Source: Thalassovita sp.
Lineage (GTDB): Bacteria > Bacteroidota > Bacteroidia > Cytophagales > Flammeovirgaceae
Direction: 5' to 3'
Assembly (NCBI GenBank): GCA_002729595.1
Contig: PBYL01000086.1
Span: 1-64,000 of the forward strand
DNA: 64,000 bases
Made by a program: the position numbers and the translations under genes. The notes beneath the pieces were generated by a model. The model saw nothing but the letters and a program-made list of their open reading frames with translations, was not told the origin of the DNA and did no database searches. Below are positions 8,631 to 16,484 of this stretch, one piece after another. Each line of letters begins with the position of its first letter. Position 1 is the stretch's first letter.

Positions 8631-9015
8631 ACTCTTTGTACTCAAACCCATCGGCAATTGGAAGCATTTCCAAATCACTTATCCAGTACTTTTGCGTTTG
8701 GCAATAACTTTTGAGGTCATGATATATACCTTTAATTGACTCTTTAGATTTCCCAAAGTCGAAATTGAAAAAACCAGTACCTGAACCTCCACCAATTATT
8801 TGTATTCTTAAATAATTTTCACCTTCAATCTCTTCTTTAAAAATCACAAAAGTGAGCGTAAAAGACGAGTTATTTCTAAAGCTATATTGCTCTGTAACAA
8901 TAATGAGCATCTTATTTTTATTCATCAAATACACTGGACTATAGTTCAACTTTAAAAATCCAGCAATGTATTTTTCTGCCTGCTCTCCTTTTATTAGAAA
9001 TTGTCCTGCTTTCAT
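8629..9015 (-). CDS. Cytosolic protein of unknown function
   Basis: This 128-residue protein has no signal peptide or membrane segment. It predicts as an alternating beta-strand protein with a glycine-rich turn, IIGGGSGTGFFNFDFG (residues about 73-88), then a helix and a short C-terminal tail. The composition and length suggest a single compact domain. It is a lone gene between the PARP unit, which runs towards it, and the divergent BlaI regulator. No family was recognised. Confidence 0.68.
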   Translation of the reverse strand: MKAGQFLIKGEQAEKYIAGFLKLNYSPVYLMNKNKMLIIVTEQYSFRNNSSFTLTFVIFKEEIEGENYLRIQIIGGGSGTGFFNFDFGKSKESIKGIYHDLKSYCQTQKYWISDLEMLPIADGFEYKE

Positions 9016-9107
9016 CGGTTTATTAGTACTTGCTTACATTATTATTTACGATTAAAAGTCCTATTTGGAGGCGATTATGATAGAAAATTAAATAAATCAA
9101 CCTATCT

Positions 9108-9120
9108 ACTAAAATTTAGT
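9108..9120. promoter_or_regulatory. Palindromic operator 1 of the BlaI/M56 unit
   Basis: ACTAAAATTTAGT is a perfect 13-base palindrome about 35 bases before the ATG of the BlaI-like repressor gene. The ACTA...TAGT pattern fits the dyads bound by BlaI/MecI/CopY repressors. The identical 13-mer recurs at 10771-10783. Confidence 0.75.
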
Positions 9121-9126
9121 TGATTA

Positions 9127-9139
9127 ACTGAGATTTAGT
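9127..9139. promoter_or_regulatory. Palindromic operator 2 of the BlaI/M56 unit
   Basis: ACTGAGATTTAGT differs from operator 1 at two bases. The centres of the two sites are 19 bases apart, close to two helical turns, so two repressor dimers could bind one face of the DNA. It overlaps a promoter-like box (TTAGTTTG, 9135-9142). Confidence 0.65.
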
Positions 9140-9154
9140 TTGTATATTCATTTT

Positions 9155-9529
9155 ATGGAAGATTTAAGTAAAAATGAAGAATATATTATGTCTATCCTTT
9201 GGCGATTAGAAAAGGGATTAGTACGAGATATAATGGCACAAATACCTGAGCCAAAACCACCTTATACTACAGTCTCTTCAGTAGTGAGATTATTGGAGAA
9301 AAAAGGATATGTAGACCACAAAGCATATGGCAAGACTCACGAATATTATCCATTAGTGCAGCAAGACGAATACAGAAAAACCAGCTTTAAGCAAATGGTG
9401 AAACATTTCTTTGGTGGTTCGGTCCAAAATGTGCTTTCGTTTATGGTAGAAGAAAAAGAAATTTCTGCCAAAGAAATCGATGAGCTTAAAAAGTTGGTAG
9501 AGTCTTACGAAAACAAAGACCAGTCATGA
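9155..9529 (+). CDS. BlaI/MecI/CopY-family repressor
   Basis: This is a winged-helix repressor of 124 residues, the normal size for the family. The N-terminal domain has the family pattern NEEYIMSILW, then PPYTTVSSVVRLLEKKGYVDHKAYGKTHEYYPLV, where TTVSS is the recognition helix. The C-terminal helices would form the dimer and carry the protease cleavage region. I chose the ATG at 9155 rather than a TTG at 9140, because the TTG lies inside operator 2. The stop codon overlaps the start of the M56 protease gene (ATGA), the standard coupling for these pairs. Two operators precede the gene, so it should repress itself. Confidence 0.93.
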   Translation: MEDLSKNEEYIMSILWRLEKGLVRDIMAQIPEPKPPYTTVSSVVRLLEKKGYVDHKAYGKTHEYYPLVQQDEYRKTSFKQMVKHFFGGSVQNVLSFMVEEKEISAKEIDELKKLVESYENKDQS

Positions 9530-10752
9530 GCTCGGTTTTTAATTACTTTTTAGAAGCCAGTATTTGCCTGTGTTTCTCATTTGTATTTTTCAAGTTGATG
9601 CTAGAGAAACTCACTTTTTTCAACTGGAATAGGTTTGTATTTTGGTTGTTAATTTTAGCGAGTGTCGGAGCTCCCCTACTATCAATTTCGGTTGAGCAAA
9701 CAGTTACTGAGCTTCCAGAAAAGATATTAAATGGGATTCATACATTAGAAAATTCTACTTTTTCAGAACAGCTAAATCAAGGTCAAATATTTAACTGGCA
9801 AATTGGGCTTTTTATCATTTATATAATAGGTGTATTGATGACATTTTTCCGACTATCTATTCAACTTTATTGGGTATTTTTAAAATTAAATATTGCTGAA
9901 AAGCTAAAATACAAGAATTATCAACTGGTAATCCATCCCAATTTTAAGTATGCATCTTTTTTTAATTATATATTTCTACCCTCCTATGTTGAACAAGATG
10001 TGGAGCAACAACAAATTTTGTTGCATGAATCTGCACATGTAAAACTGTATCACTCAGCAGATGTATTGGCTATGCAGTTGTTAAAAGTGATTTTTTGGTT
10101 TAATCCAGTGCTGATTTTACTAGACAAAATGCTTAGGGAAATACACGAATTTCAGGCAGATTTTGAAGTGACAAAGTCTTATTCTCAAATAGATTATAGC
10201 AAATTACTAATCAAGCTTGCTGCTCAAAAGCATTCATTACACCTAATGAATTTTTTCAATTTTTCTCAAACTCAAAAACGAATAGTTATGATGAACAAAG
10301 CAAATTCAAAGAAACTGCTAAGAGGCAGGTTTTTATTCGCTATTCCATTAATTGGATTTTTTATGATGCTCTTCTCTTTCGATTTTCAAGGTATGAACCA
10401 GAAAGACCTCGAAGGATCATGGACGGGGACTAATCTCAGTTTTAAACAAACGCAAGGTCCAGATGTAGCAGCTATGGTAGAAGGTGGCAAATCTTTACAC
10501 ATAGGCGGAATTTTGATGTTAAAAGATGATTACACCTACCAAATTAAAGAGCCAAGTGGAAGTATTAATGGAAACGGTAACTGGAAAATGGACAACACTT
10601 CCACATTTACTACCACCGATGCCAATGGCGAAGTAACCACCTATAAAATTGTTGATTTGGAAAGTGATAAACTGATTACTACTCACAAAGTAAGTATGGA
10701 TACACCAATTGGTAAAGTGGTGGGCGAAATTACATTGAGCTATAAACGCTAA
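9526..10752 (+). CDS. BlaR1-like M56 membrane metalloprotease with C-terminal beta domain
   Basis: This 408-residue protein is expected to cleave the co-encoded repressor when triggered. Four membrane segments lie near 10-27, 35-53, 88-110 and 270-288. The zinc motif HESAH (H167, E168, H171) and the downstream HEFQAD (E208) are intact, as in M56 peptidases. The usual penicillin-binding sensor is absent. Instead the region after about residue 290, beyond the last membrane helix, is a beta-rich 115-residue domain beginning DLEGSWTG that resembles lipocalin-like domains (GSW opening, paired strands). It probably reads a different signal in the periplasm. No beta-lactamase gene is nearby. Confidence 0.88.
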   Translation: MSSVFNYFLEASICLCFSFVFFKLMLEKLTFFNWNRFVFWLLILASVGAPLLSISVEQTVTELPEKILNGIHTLENSTFSEQLNQGQIFNWQIGLFIIYIIGVLMTFFRLSIQLYWVFLKLNIAEKLKYKNYQLVIHPNFKYASFFNYIFLPSYVEQDVEQQQILLHESAHVKLYHSADVLAMQLLKVIFWFNPVLILLDKMLREIHEFQADFEVTKSYSQIDYSKLLIKLAAQKHSLHLMNFFNFSQTQKRIVMMNKANSKKLLRGRFLFAIPLIGFFMMLFSFDFQGMNQKDLEGSWTGTNLSFKQTQGPDVAAMVEGGKSLHIGGILMLKDDYTYQIKEPSGSINGNGNWKMDNTSTFTTTDANGEVTTYKIVDLESDKLITTHKVSMDTPIGKVVGEITLSYKR

Positions 10753-11093
10753 AAAAATTTTAACCTACCAACTAAAATTTAGTTGCAAAACTTAGATTAA
10801 GTAGATTAAATGCTAGTGTATTACACTGGCATTTTCTTTTGCTAGAATTAATAAACTGTCCCTTTTTACTCTGTAATCATGATCTATTGCAAATGATTGT
10901 TAGTTATATAAAACTTGTACAATTACCAGAAAAAATATGGGTTATTAAAGCACATCTATCAAAATGAATGAGTAAACGACATAAAATATAGTTCAGTCAT
11001 ATAAGCTTTATAACATTTAATTGAGTTTGTTGCGAGATTATACTTGCGTTTTTTTACGATTTCAATTTAAACTCTACTATTACTAACACTACC
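10753..11093. other. Gene-free stretch before the AhpD-like/kinase unit
   Basis: About 340 AT-rich bases without a coding frame. It contains the third BlaI-type operator near its left end. A promoter-like TATACTTG at 11039-11046 lies 48 bases before the next start codon and matches seven of eight positions of TAnnTTTG, but I found no upstream TTG element at the expected spacing. Confidence 0.45.
10771..10783. promoter_or_regulatory. Third BlaI-type operator, downstream of the M56 gene
   Basis: ACTAAAATTTAGT is identical to operator 1 and lies 18 bases after the stop codon of the M56 protease gene. It is 311 bases before the next gene, which encodes the AhpD-like protein. It may place that gene, or an unseen transcript, under the same repressor. 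Confidence 0.6.
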
Positions 11094-11654
11094 ATGAGCA
11101 GATACAAAATTGTCTCCTACGAAGAAGCTTCACCAGAAGTAAAATCTATCTATGATGAATCCATGAAAGAAATGGGTTTGCCTTTTGTACTTAACTGGCT
11201 AAAATGTCAAGGCAGTAACGCCACACTTTTAAAAGGTAACTGGGAGAAATTAAAAAACAACATGTTAAGAGGCGAAGTGCCTTTCATATTAAAACAGCTT
11301 GTCATTTATAACATATCATCTAAAAGAGGTTGCCAATATTGCAGCGTAGCTCACGGGCTAATTGCCGATAGCTTGAGCGAAAGCTTAACAGGTGATAAAA
11401 ATGTGAAATTGACAGAAAATATGGAAGCAGATTTTATTCCGTCTTCATATAAAGTAGCCATTCAGATTGTTACAAAAGCAGCTTTTGACTCCAAAGCAAT
11501 TACTGACGAAGACTTTGAAGAACTTCGTGACGAAGGCTATTCTGAAAGTGAAATTCACGAATTACTTTCTTTGGCAGATCTTACAAACATGATCAATACT
11601 TTCGCCGACATTTCAGGAATTAAAATAGATAATGAACTGATGGAGGCTAAGTAA
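11094..11654 (+). CDS. Carboxymuconolactone decarboxylase/AhpD-like protein
   Basis: This 186-residue all-helical protein carries the AhpD-type redox motif: C80, C83 and H87 in RGCQYCSVAHG. In AhpD relatives these residues reduce peroxidase partners or scavenge peroxide directly; others act as decarboxylases, but the CxxC points to redox work. The length is that of the single-domain CMD family with a short C-terminal extension. Only three bases separate it from a histidine kinase gene, so the two are almost certainly made together. That pairing suggests it senses or handles oxidants for the kinase, which is inference. Confidence 0.85.
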   Translation: MSRYKIVSYEEASPEVKSIYDESMKEMGLPFVLNWLKCQGSNATLLKGNWEKLKNNMLRGEVPFILKQLVIYNISSKRGCQYCSVAHGLIADSLSESLTGDKNVKLTENMEADFIPSSYKVAIQIVTKAAFDSKAITDEDFEELRDEGYSESEIHELLSLADLTNMINTFADISGIKIDNELMEAK

Positions 11655-11657
11655 AAT

Positions 11658-12887
11658 ATGATTGAACACCAGAAAATGCTGGAAGCTTCTTCCAGATTAA
11701 GGTATGAAGCTTTCGCAAAGCTGGCTACAGACTTAAGCCGTTCCATGACGTTTGACGAACTTGGTAAAGTGCTTTTGTCTCAGCTTAAATACATTATAGA
11801 TATATATTGTGCTAGAATTTACATTCAGTTTTTTGATACGCAAATAGTGTTTGATATTCTGAGAAATCAGGTAGCGTATTATCAAACTAACAATGCACTT
11901 CCTATAGAAAAAGAGGTACTTGTTTCTGGTGTTCCTGTTTTGGTTTCTCCTTTTGATGAAAAGATGAAGCTATTCCCAGATTTTTTCCAGAATCCGAAAA
12001 TTACCAAGACTGTAGTTTTTCCCAATAGTTTATTTGATAATCAAAACATCATTTTAACCATCAGTTCTAAAGAAGGAAAGCCATATACAGAAATGGACTT
12101 TCGTTTTTATAAATTGATTGGTGAGTTCCTATATAATAAAGCCTCACAACTATACATTCTCGATAATCTGGAAAGAATAGTTGCTAAAAGAACAGACGAG
12201 CTTAAAAATTTGAATACAGAATTACAGCAACTTTTCTACAGAGCTTCTCACGATTTTAAGCGCCCTTTAACCACCATTTCAGGTTTAATAAATCTGGCTG
12301 GTATGGTTCCAGACGAAGAAAAAGGAGAGATTTTTAGCAAAGTAAATTACGAAGTAGAAACATTTAAATCGATGCTCGATAAGCTTTCTACTCTCAGTAT
12401 TCTCGATATTCCGAAAAATGATTATCAGTTTGAAACCCTAGGAGAAATTTCTGCTAAACTCGATGCGACTTTCGAAACTGCTTTAAAAGAGAAGCAAATT
12501 CATTTGCATTGGTTGATCGATCCAGATGAGCAATCAATTATTCCCTCACCAGCAATTTCTGGTTTACTGCAAAATCTATTGGAGAATAGCATTGCGTTTA
12601 GCGATCAAAAAAAGGAGGTTAGAAACATTTGGGTTACCTACGAAAATACTGATGACGAAACTTACATTACAGTAGAAGACAATGGTATTGGTATTGAAGA
12701 GCAATATCTCCACAAGGTATTTGAGATGTATTTTCGCGCACATCCTTTCTCAAAGGGCAATGGTTTGGGCTTGTATGTAGTGAAAAAGATTGCCGAAAAC
12801 TTTTACGGTAGTTTCGATATAGACAGCAATCTTGGCAAACGAACCAAGATCACTTTAACTTTTCCAATCAACATAGAAGAGTATTAG
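11658..12887 (+). CDS. Soluble sensor histidine kinase, partner of AhpD-like protein
   Basis: The 409-residue protein has no membrane segment. Residues about 20-165 look like a divergent GAF-type sensor domain, then a short coiled coil (residues 165-192, NLERIVAKRTDELKNLNTE). The dimerisation box RASHDFKRP carries the phosphate-accepting H198. The ATPase domain has the N box near N310 (NLLENSIAFS), the G1 motif VEDNGIGI and the G2 motif GNGLGLYVV. No response regulator is encoded in the window, so it is an orphan kinase. The gene follows the AhpD-like gene by three bases. Confidence 0.9.
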   Translation: MIEHQKMLEASSRLRYEAFAKLATDLSRSMTFDELGKVLLSQLKYIIDIYCARIYIQFFDTQIVFDILRNQVAYYQTNNALPIEKEVLVSGVPVLVSPFDEKMKLFPDFFQNPKITKTVVFPNSLFDNQNIILTISSKEGKPYTEMDFRFYKLIGEFLYNKASQLYILDNLERIVAKRTDELKNLNTELQQLFYRASHDFKRPLTTISGLINLAGMVPDEEKGEIFSKVNYEVETFKSMLDKLSTLSILDIPKNDYQFETLGEISAKLDATFETALKEKQIHLHWLIDPDEQSIIPSPAISGLLQNLLENSIAFSDQKKEVRNIWVTYENTDDETYITVEDNGIGIEEQYLHKVFEMYFRAHPFSKGNGLGLYVVKKIAENFYGSFDIDSNLGKRTKITLTFPINIEEY

Positions 12888-12911
12888 GCTAGCTAGGGGT
12901 TTGCCAAAAAC

Positions 12912-13559
12912 TTAATAGTTTTTGTAATCTTCAATTTGTTCGAGTAAAGTTTGCGATTTTAGTACCGCTTGCCACTCTTTTTCTACAAAAATGAGCTTAA
13001 ACCATTTTTTGTCTTGGTTCTCAGTTTTTATGTTGATGTAAAGCCAGTAACTTAAATATATGCTGGCAAATGTTATCGCTAACTGTATCACCCAAAGTAT
13101 CGGATTTCCATATTGAATCATCCCCCAGCCCCAGTAAAATATAGTCCACAGAGGAAATTGCAAGAAAAGAATTTTAGTGATATTTAGCGTAGATACTTTT
13201 AATCTAGCAAGTTTATCTTGTACTTCCATTACATTAGAATTAATACCAACTTTAGAGATTAAAAATAGATGATAAAGGTATACGCCAATTGCCAATTTAT
13301 TAATAATAGTAAGCCCAACCGCTGATATTAATAAGGAGATATTACCAGCATAAAATGCCACAACGGCTATAATATCTAGAAAAACTACCCAAATAATTCC
13401 TGCAAGAATGGTGAAAATTTTTGTTGGTTTTAATGATACGAGATGAGACTTTATCTTCATTTTGGTTAGTTCGAGGGTATTTTGCCTGTTTATTTGAAGT
13501 GTTTCATTCAACTTACTTTCATAGCCTTTCCATATTTCCATAATATCTAGTTCTTCCAT
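12912..13559 (-). CDS. Membrane protein, likely anti-sigma partner
   Basis: This 215-residue protein starts with a soluble stretch of about 45 residues (EIWKGYESKLNETLQINRQN) and then has four predicted membrane segments near 48-68, 75-95, 128-148 and 155-175. Its start overlaps the stop of the sigma factor gene, and that arrangement is typical for an anti-sigma factor. The N-terminal helical segment could bind the sigma factor. It lacks a zinc-binding anti-sigma motif and a FecR domain. The role is inferred from position only. Confidence 0.68.
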   Translation of the reverse strand: MEELDIMEIWKGYESKLNETLQINRQNTLELTKMKIKSHLVSLKPTKIFTILAGIIWVVFLDIIAVVAFYAGNISLLISAVGLTIINKLAIGVYLYHLFLISKVGINSNVMEVQDKLARLKVSTLNITKILFLQFPLWTIFYWGWGMIQYGNPILWVIQLAITFASIYLSYWLYINIKTENQDKKWFKLIFVEKEWQAVLKSQTLLEQIEDYKNY

Positions 13560-13560
13560 A

Positions 13561-14076
13561 TCAGTCTTTTTTAATTTTAGAAAACCTGTCTTTTAATTTC
13601 ATTTTGATTCTAGCAATTTTTGTAGCTACGTTAGAAGTGCTAATGCCCAAAATTTCGGCAATCTCATTATGGCTTTTTTGATCTAGATAAAGCAGTATAA
13701 GCGCCTTGTCTAGCTCTTTTAGTTCTGAAATAAATCTTTGTAATTGCTGTAAATTCTCATCGGGTCTGGGAGATTCTTCATGGACAAGCTGTATGCTTTC
13801 TAGGTTAAGCCTGTGATGAATGTTTGCTCTTTTTTTGTATTGGCTATAAAATGATATTGAAACATTTAAAGCAATTCTATAAACCCAAGTAGAGAATTTA
13901 TATTCATTGTTATATCGTGAATGAGATTTCCAGAGTTGGGTAATTATTTCTTGAATGAGGTCTTTTCTATCCTCATCATTTTTACAATAAGCATTCGCTA
14001 TTTTGTAAATAATCCCTTTGTGCTTTTCCAAAGATTCAAGAAAATGATCAGTCTGGTTTTCGCTATCCATGTACAA
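13561..14076 (-). CDS. ECF-type RNA polymerase sigma factor
   Basis: This 171-residue protein has the two domains of an extracytoplasmic-function sigma factor. Region 2 covers about 15-85 with DRKDLIQEIITQLWKS and TWVYRIALNVSISF. Region 4 covers 110-165 with ALILLYLDQKSHNEIAEILGISTSNVATKIARIK, a clear helix-turn-helix. It would direct polymerase to a small set of promoters, released by an envelope signal. It is coupled by overlap to a multi-pass membrane protein that probably holds it inactive. The start may be the second Met (MDSENQ), two codons in. Confidence 0.92.
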   Translation of the reverse strand: MYMDSENQTDHFLESLEKHKGIIYKIANAYCKNDEDRKDLIQEIITQLWKSHSRYNNEYKFSTWVYRIALNVSISFYSQYKKRANIHHRLNLESIQLVHEESPRPDENLQQLQRFISELKELDKALILLYLDQKSHNEIAEILGISTSNVATKIARIKMKLKDRFSKIKKD

Positions 14077-14170
14077 AAATGTAATATGCTTTCAATCTGT
14101 CTCATTATTCAGTGATGCCTGCAAAATATCACACTTCAATTGAAAAAAATTTGATAAAGACATAAAAAAA

Positions 14171-14197
14171 GAGTTGAACCTCTTGCTGATTCAACTC
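14171..14197 (-). terminator. Terminator after the lipoprotein gene
   Basis: GAGTTGAA at 14171-14178 pairs with TTCAACTC at 14190-14197. On the minus strand it is followed by seven T residues (AAAAAAA at 14164-14170 on the plus strand), so it should end transcription of the lipoprotein gene at 14219. Confidence 0.8.
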
Positions 14198-14218
14198 TCC
14201 TTTTTCTTAAAAAAGCTT

Positions 14219-14908
14219 TTAGATTTTATCCTTAAACTTCATTTTTAATAAGCCTGAAAAATCGCCAGCATATTCGAAAGGCATATCATTCTTATAGAGT
14301 TTTATGTTTACATCGAAAGTAACTATTAGTGTCTGGATCGATCCCAAGTCTGGATCGTTTTCTACACCTTCTTCTAGATCGATTACTCTAAAGGAGCTTC
14401 CAGTTTGATCAAAACCTAATTCTGTAGTAAAACTCGTAATATTTTGATCGTTTAGAACTAGAATTCGGAAGGCTTCTGTTGGGTCTTCAGTAGTGGATGA
14501 TAAGATTGATTTTTCTCCTAATGCTAATTTTTCTTTAACCAGCGATATCGGATAGTAAGTTTTTACAGCATTTGTAGTAACAGTCCCCTCCACTTTTGTG
14601 AAATCAATAAAATCATTATTGAATTTAACAGGAGGTAAACCCAGTAAAATTCTTATTCCGGAATCATTATCCCGCAAAGAAAGCGTATGGCTCACGTAAG
14701 AACCATCATCAATGACCGAACTAGCATTTAGTTCATTGTCAGCTACAACGTTTACATTGTTAAAATTGGCATTTAAGATATTGCCATTAAAACCGATTTG
14801 ACCTAGGGTTGTATCTTTTTTTTCTATGTCGTCAGTTTCATTCATTTCGCAAGAAAAGCAGATTGAAAGCATCGTAACAAGAATCGAAAGAATCGTTATT
14901 TTTTTCAT
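14219..14908 (-). CDS. Lipoprotein of unknown function
   Basis: This 229-residue product has a signal peptide and the lipobox FSCE (Cys at residue 20). The mature part is beta-rich with acidic clusters, for example DNDSGIRILLGLP and DLEEGVENDPDLGS, and resembles small surface lipoproteins with an immunoglobulin-like or jelly-roll fold. It ends in LLKMKFKDKI. I recognise no family. It is followed by a strong terminator and probably is its own transcript or shares one with the lipocalin-like gene behind. Confidence 0.72.
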   Translation of the reverse strand: MKKITILSILVTMLSICFSCEMNETDDIEKKDTTLGQIGFNGNILNANFNNVNVVADNELNASSVIDDGSYVSHTLSLRDNDSGIRILLGLPPVKFNNDFIDFTKVEGTVTTNAVKTYYPISLVKEKLALGEKSILSSTTEDPTEAFRILVLNDQNITSFTTELGFDQTGSSFRVIDLEEGVENDPDLGSIQTLIVTFDVNIKLYKNDMPFEYAGDFSGLLKMKFKDKI

Positions 14909-14943
14909 ATTTAAATGTGATAAAATGGTAGATAGTTATAAAA

Positions 14944-14976
14944 ATGGGTTAAGCCATTTTGAATCGCTTAACCCAT
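14944..14976 (-). terminator. Terminator after the lipocalin-like gene
   Basis: ATGGGTTAAGC at 14944-14954 pairs perfectly with GCTTAACCCAT at 14966-14976, an 11-bp stem with an 11-base loop. On the minus strand it is followed by TTTTATAAC. It lies 14 bases after the stop of the lipocalin-like gene. Confidence 0.78.
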
Positions 14977-14990
14977 CTGTATGAGTATTG

Positions 14991-15383
14991 TTATGAGCTG
15001 ATCTTTTGGAAAGTCATAAAGCCTTCGGGGTTTCCCCTGTCTGGGCAATCTTCAGAAACTCTGCTCATTGTTAATTCATTGGTACTGGCAGTGATATTGT
15101 ACACGCCTTTTTTGTCTGGTCCGCAAGAGTAATCTCCTCCGGTATCCCAAATGGTCATTTTACCGTCTTCGTATTCATATTTGCCCATTACTTCAAGTTT
15201 ACCGTCCATATTAAAATCTACGGTATACTCTCCATCATCAGAAATGGTCAATTGAACAGCGACAGTCTGACCTTGGTCGTCAGTGTATTCTAGTTTCCAG
15301 TCTCCAACAATATCGGACTGGGCAAAAAGCATGGTTGGAAAGAATGAAATCAAAAGGAATAACTTAAGTGTTTTCATCTTCAT
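14991..15383 (-). CDS. Secreted lipocalin-like protein
   Basis: The 130-residue protein has a signal peptide (cut near FAQ, residue 22) and a compact beta-barrel domain. It opens with DIVGDWKLEY, the GxW pattern of lipocalin-like Bacteroidota proteins, followed by alternating strands (TISDDGEYTVDFNMDGKL). Two cysteines, in DYSCGP and SEDCPD, could form a disulfide. It likely binds a small hydrophobic molecule in the periplasm, or simply caps surface polymers. No substrate can be given. Confidence 0.78.
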   Translation of the reverse strand: MKMKTLKLFLLISFFPTMLFAQSDIVGDWKLEYTDDQGQTVAVQLTISDDGEYTVDFNMDGKLEVMGKYEYEDGKMTIWDTGGDYSCGPDKKGVYNITASTNELTMSRVSEDCPDRGNPEGFMTFQKISS

Positions 15384-15615
15384 TGGGTTTTATTAAAAAA
15401 TAGAGATAGCTTTCTCAATTTAAGCATTTGCATAGTTTGTTCCTATAGCCTTCTTATTAATTTTTATAATAATATTTTGGTATCAGATAGATTTTATAGA
15501 TATTATTTGATGCTTAAATTCTATTTATCTATGTGTTACTCTTTACAATTTAAGTATTTATATAATTGATTATCAGAATATTACAGGTTTATTTTAAAGA
15601 AATTTGAAAAAAGGC

Positions 15616-15648
15616 TTGACTCTTACCTTACGTGATAGCTTATGTTTG
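15616..15648 (+). promoter_or_regulatory. MerR-type promoter with 19-bp spacer
   Basis: TTGACT at 15616-15621 and TATGTTTG at 15641-15648 are separated by 19 bases, longer than the standard spacer. The second box matches TAnnTTTG of Bacteroidota promoters exactly. An imperfect dyad, CTCTTAC and GTGATAG, fills the spacer. This is the classic layout at which a MerR-family protein untwists DNA to activate its own gene, which starts at 15671. Confidence 0.7.
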
Positions 15649-15670
15649 TATCGAATTAATTGATTGAGAA

Positions 15671-16438
15671 ATGATTGAATATTCTGTTCAGAAATTGGCC
15701 AAAATTTCAGGTGTAAGTGTGCGCACGCTTCACCATTACGATCAGATAGGATTACTTAAACCAAAAGTTCGTACCGAAGCTGGGTATAGACTTTATGGCG
15801 AAGAAGAACTGCTCAGACTACAGCAAATTCTTTTTTATAAAACACTGGCATATCCATTAAAAGACATTGCCAGCATATTAGATGATCCTCAATTTGATTT
15901 AATAGCCTCATTATCTAAGCAAAAAACTGCTTTGAATGAGCAAAAGCAGAATCTCGAAACATTGATCAATACGATTAACAAGACCATTTTTAATTTAAAG
16001 AATAAGAAAATGTTAGATCACGAAGAATTATATGAAGGTCTTCCGAAAGAAAAAGCAAAAGCTTACAGGGAAGAAGCTATAAAAAAATGGGGCAAACAAG
16101 TAGAAGAAGTTGAGAACCAACTAAGGCAGTTAAGTAAAACTGAGTTACATAAACTAAAGGATGACTTTAAAGCAGTTAACGAAAAGTTGGCGAGTTTAAC
16201 AGAAGAAGATCCTACGAGCGAAATTGTTCAGCAACATGTAGCACTGCATTTCACCTTTATCAGAAAGTTTTGGGGAACTATGGACTCTGAAGATAAACAA
16301 GCCAAGGCTTATGCGGCTTTGGGTGATTTATATGTGAGTGATACTCGGTATACCGAAATTAATGGTGAGCCTAATCCGGCATTTGCCGAATTTATGAGCA
16401 AAGCCATGAAGCATTTTGCAAGTACAAACTTAGAATAA
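15671..16438 (+). CDS. MerR-family regulator with TipAS-like domain
   Basis: This 255-residue protein has an N-terminal MerR winged helix (residues 1-70) with the motif SGVSVRTLHHYDQIGLLKP and EAGYRLY. A coiled coil follows (about 80-112). The C-terminal half (about 120-255) matches the TipAS antibiotic-binding fold in length and helical pattern, with FIRKFWGTMD and GDLYVSDTRYTEI. TipAL proteins bind thiopeptide-like drugs covalently through a cysteine; I see no cysteine in this domain, so binding would be non-covalent or the ligand different. It likely activates its own promoter and perhaps a multidrug response. A shared terminator follows. Confidence 0.9.
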   Translation: MIEYSVQKLAKISGVSVRTLHHYDQIGLLKPKVRTEAGYRLYGEEELLRLQQILFYKTLAYPLKDIASILDDPQFDLIASLSKQKTALNEQKQNLETLINTINKTIFNLKNKKMLDHEELYEGLPKEKAKAYREEAIKKWGKQVEEVENQLRQLSKTELHKLKDDFKAVNEKLASLTEEDPTSEIVQQHVALHFTFIRKFWGTMDSEDKQAKAYAALGDLYVSDTRYTEINGEPNPAFAEFMSKAMKHFASTNLE

Positions 16439-16440
16439 TA

Positions 16441-16471
16441 AAAGCCTCACTATAATTTATAGTGAGGCTTT
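16441..16471. terminator. Bidirectional terminator
   Basis: AAAGCCTCACTAT and its complement ending AGTGAGGCTTT at 16471 form a long stem with a small loop around 16454-16458. It sits between the convergent MerR and amidohydrolase genes and can end transcripts from both sides. Confidence 0.82.
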
Positions 16472-16484
16472 CTATTTAAAAATC

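Noticed and set aside
9108-10783. Beta-lactam resistance unit
   Set aside because: The repressor and M56 protease are present, but there is no beta-lactamase or penicillin-binding sensor domain in the window.
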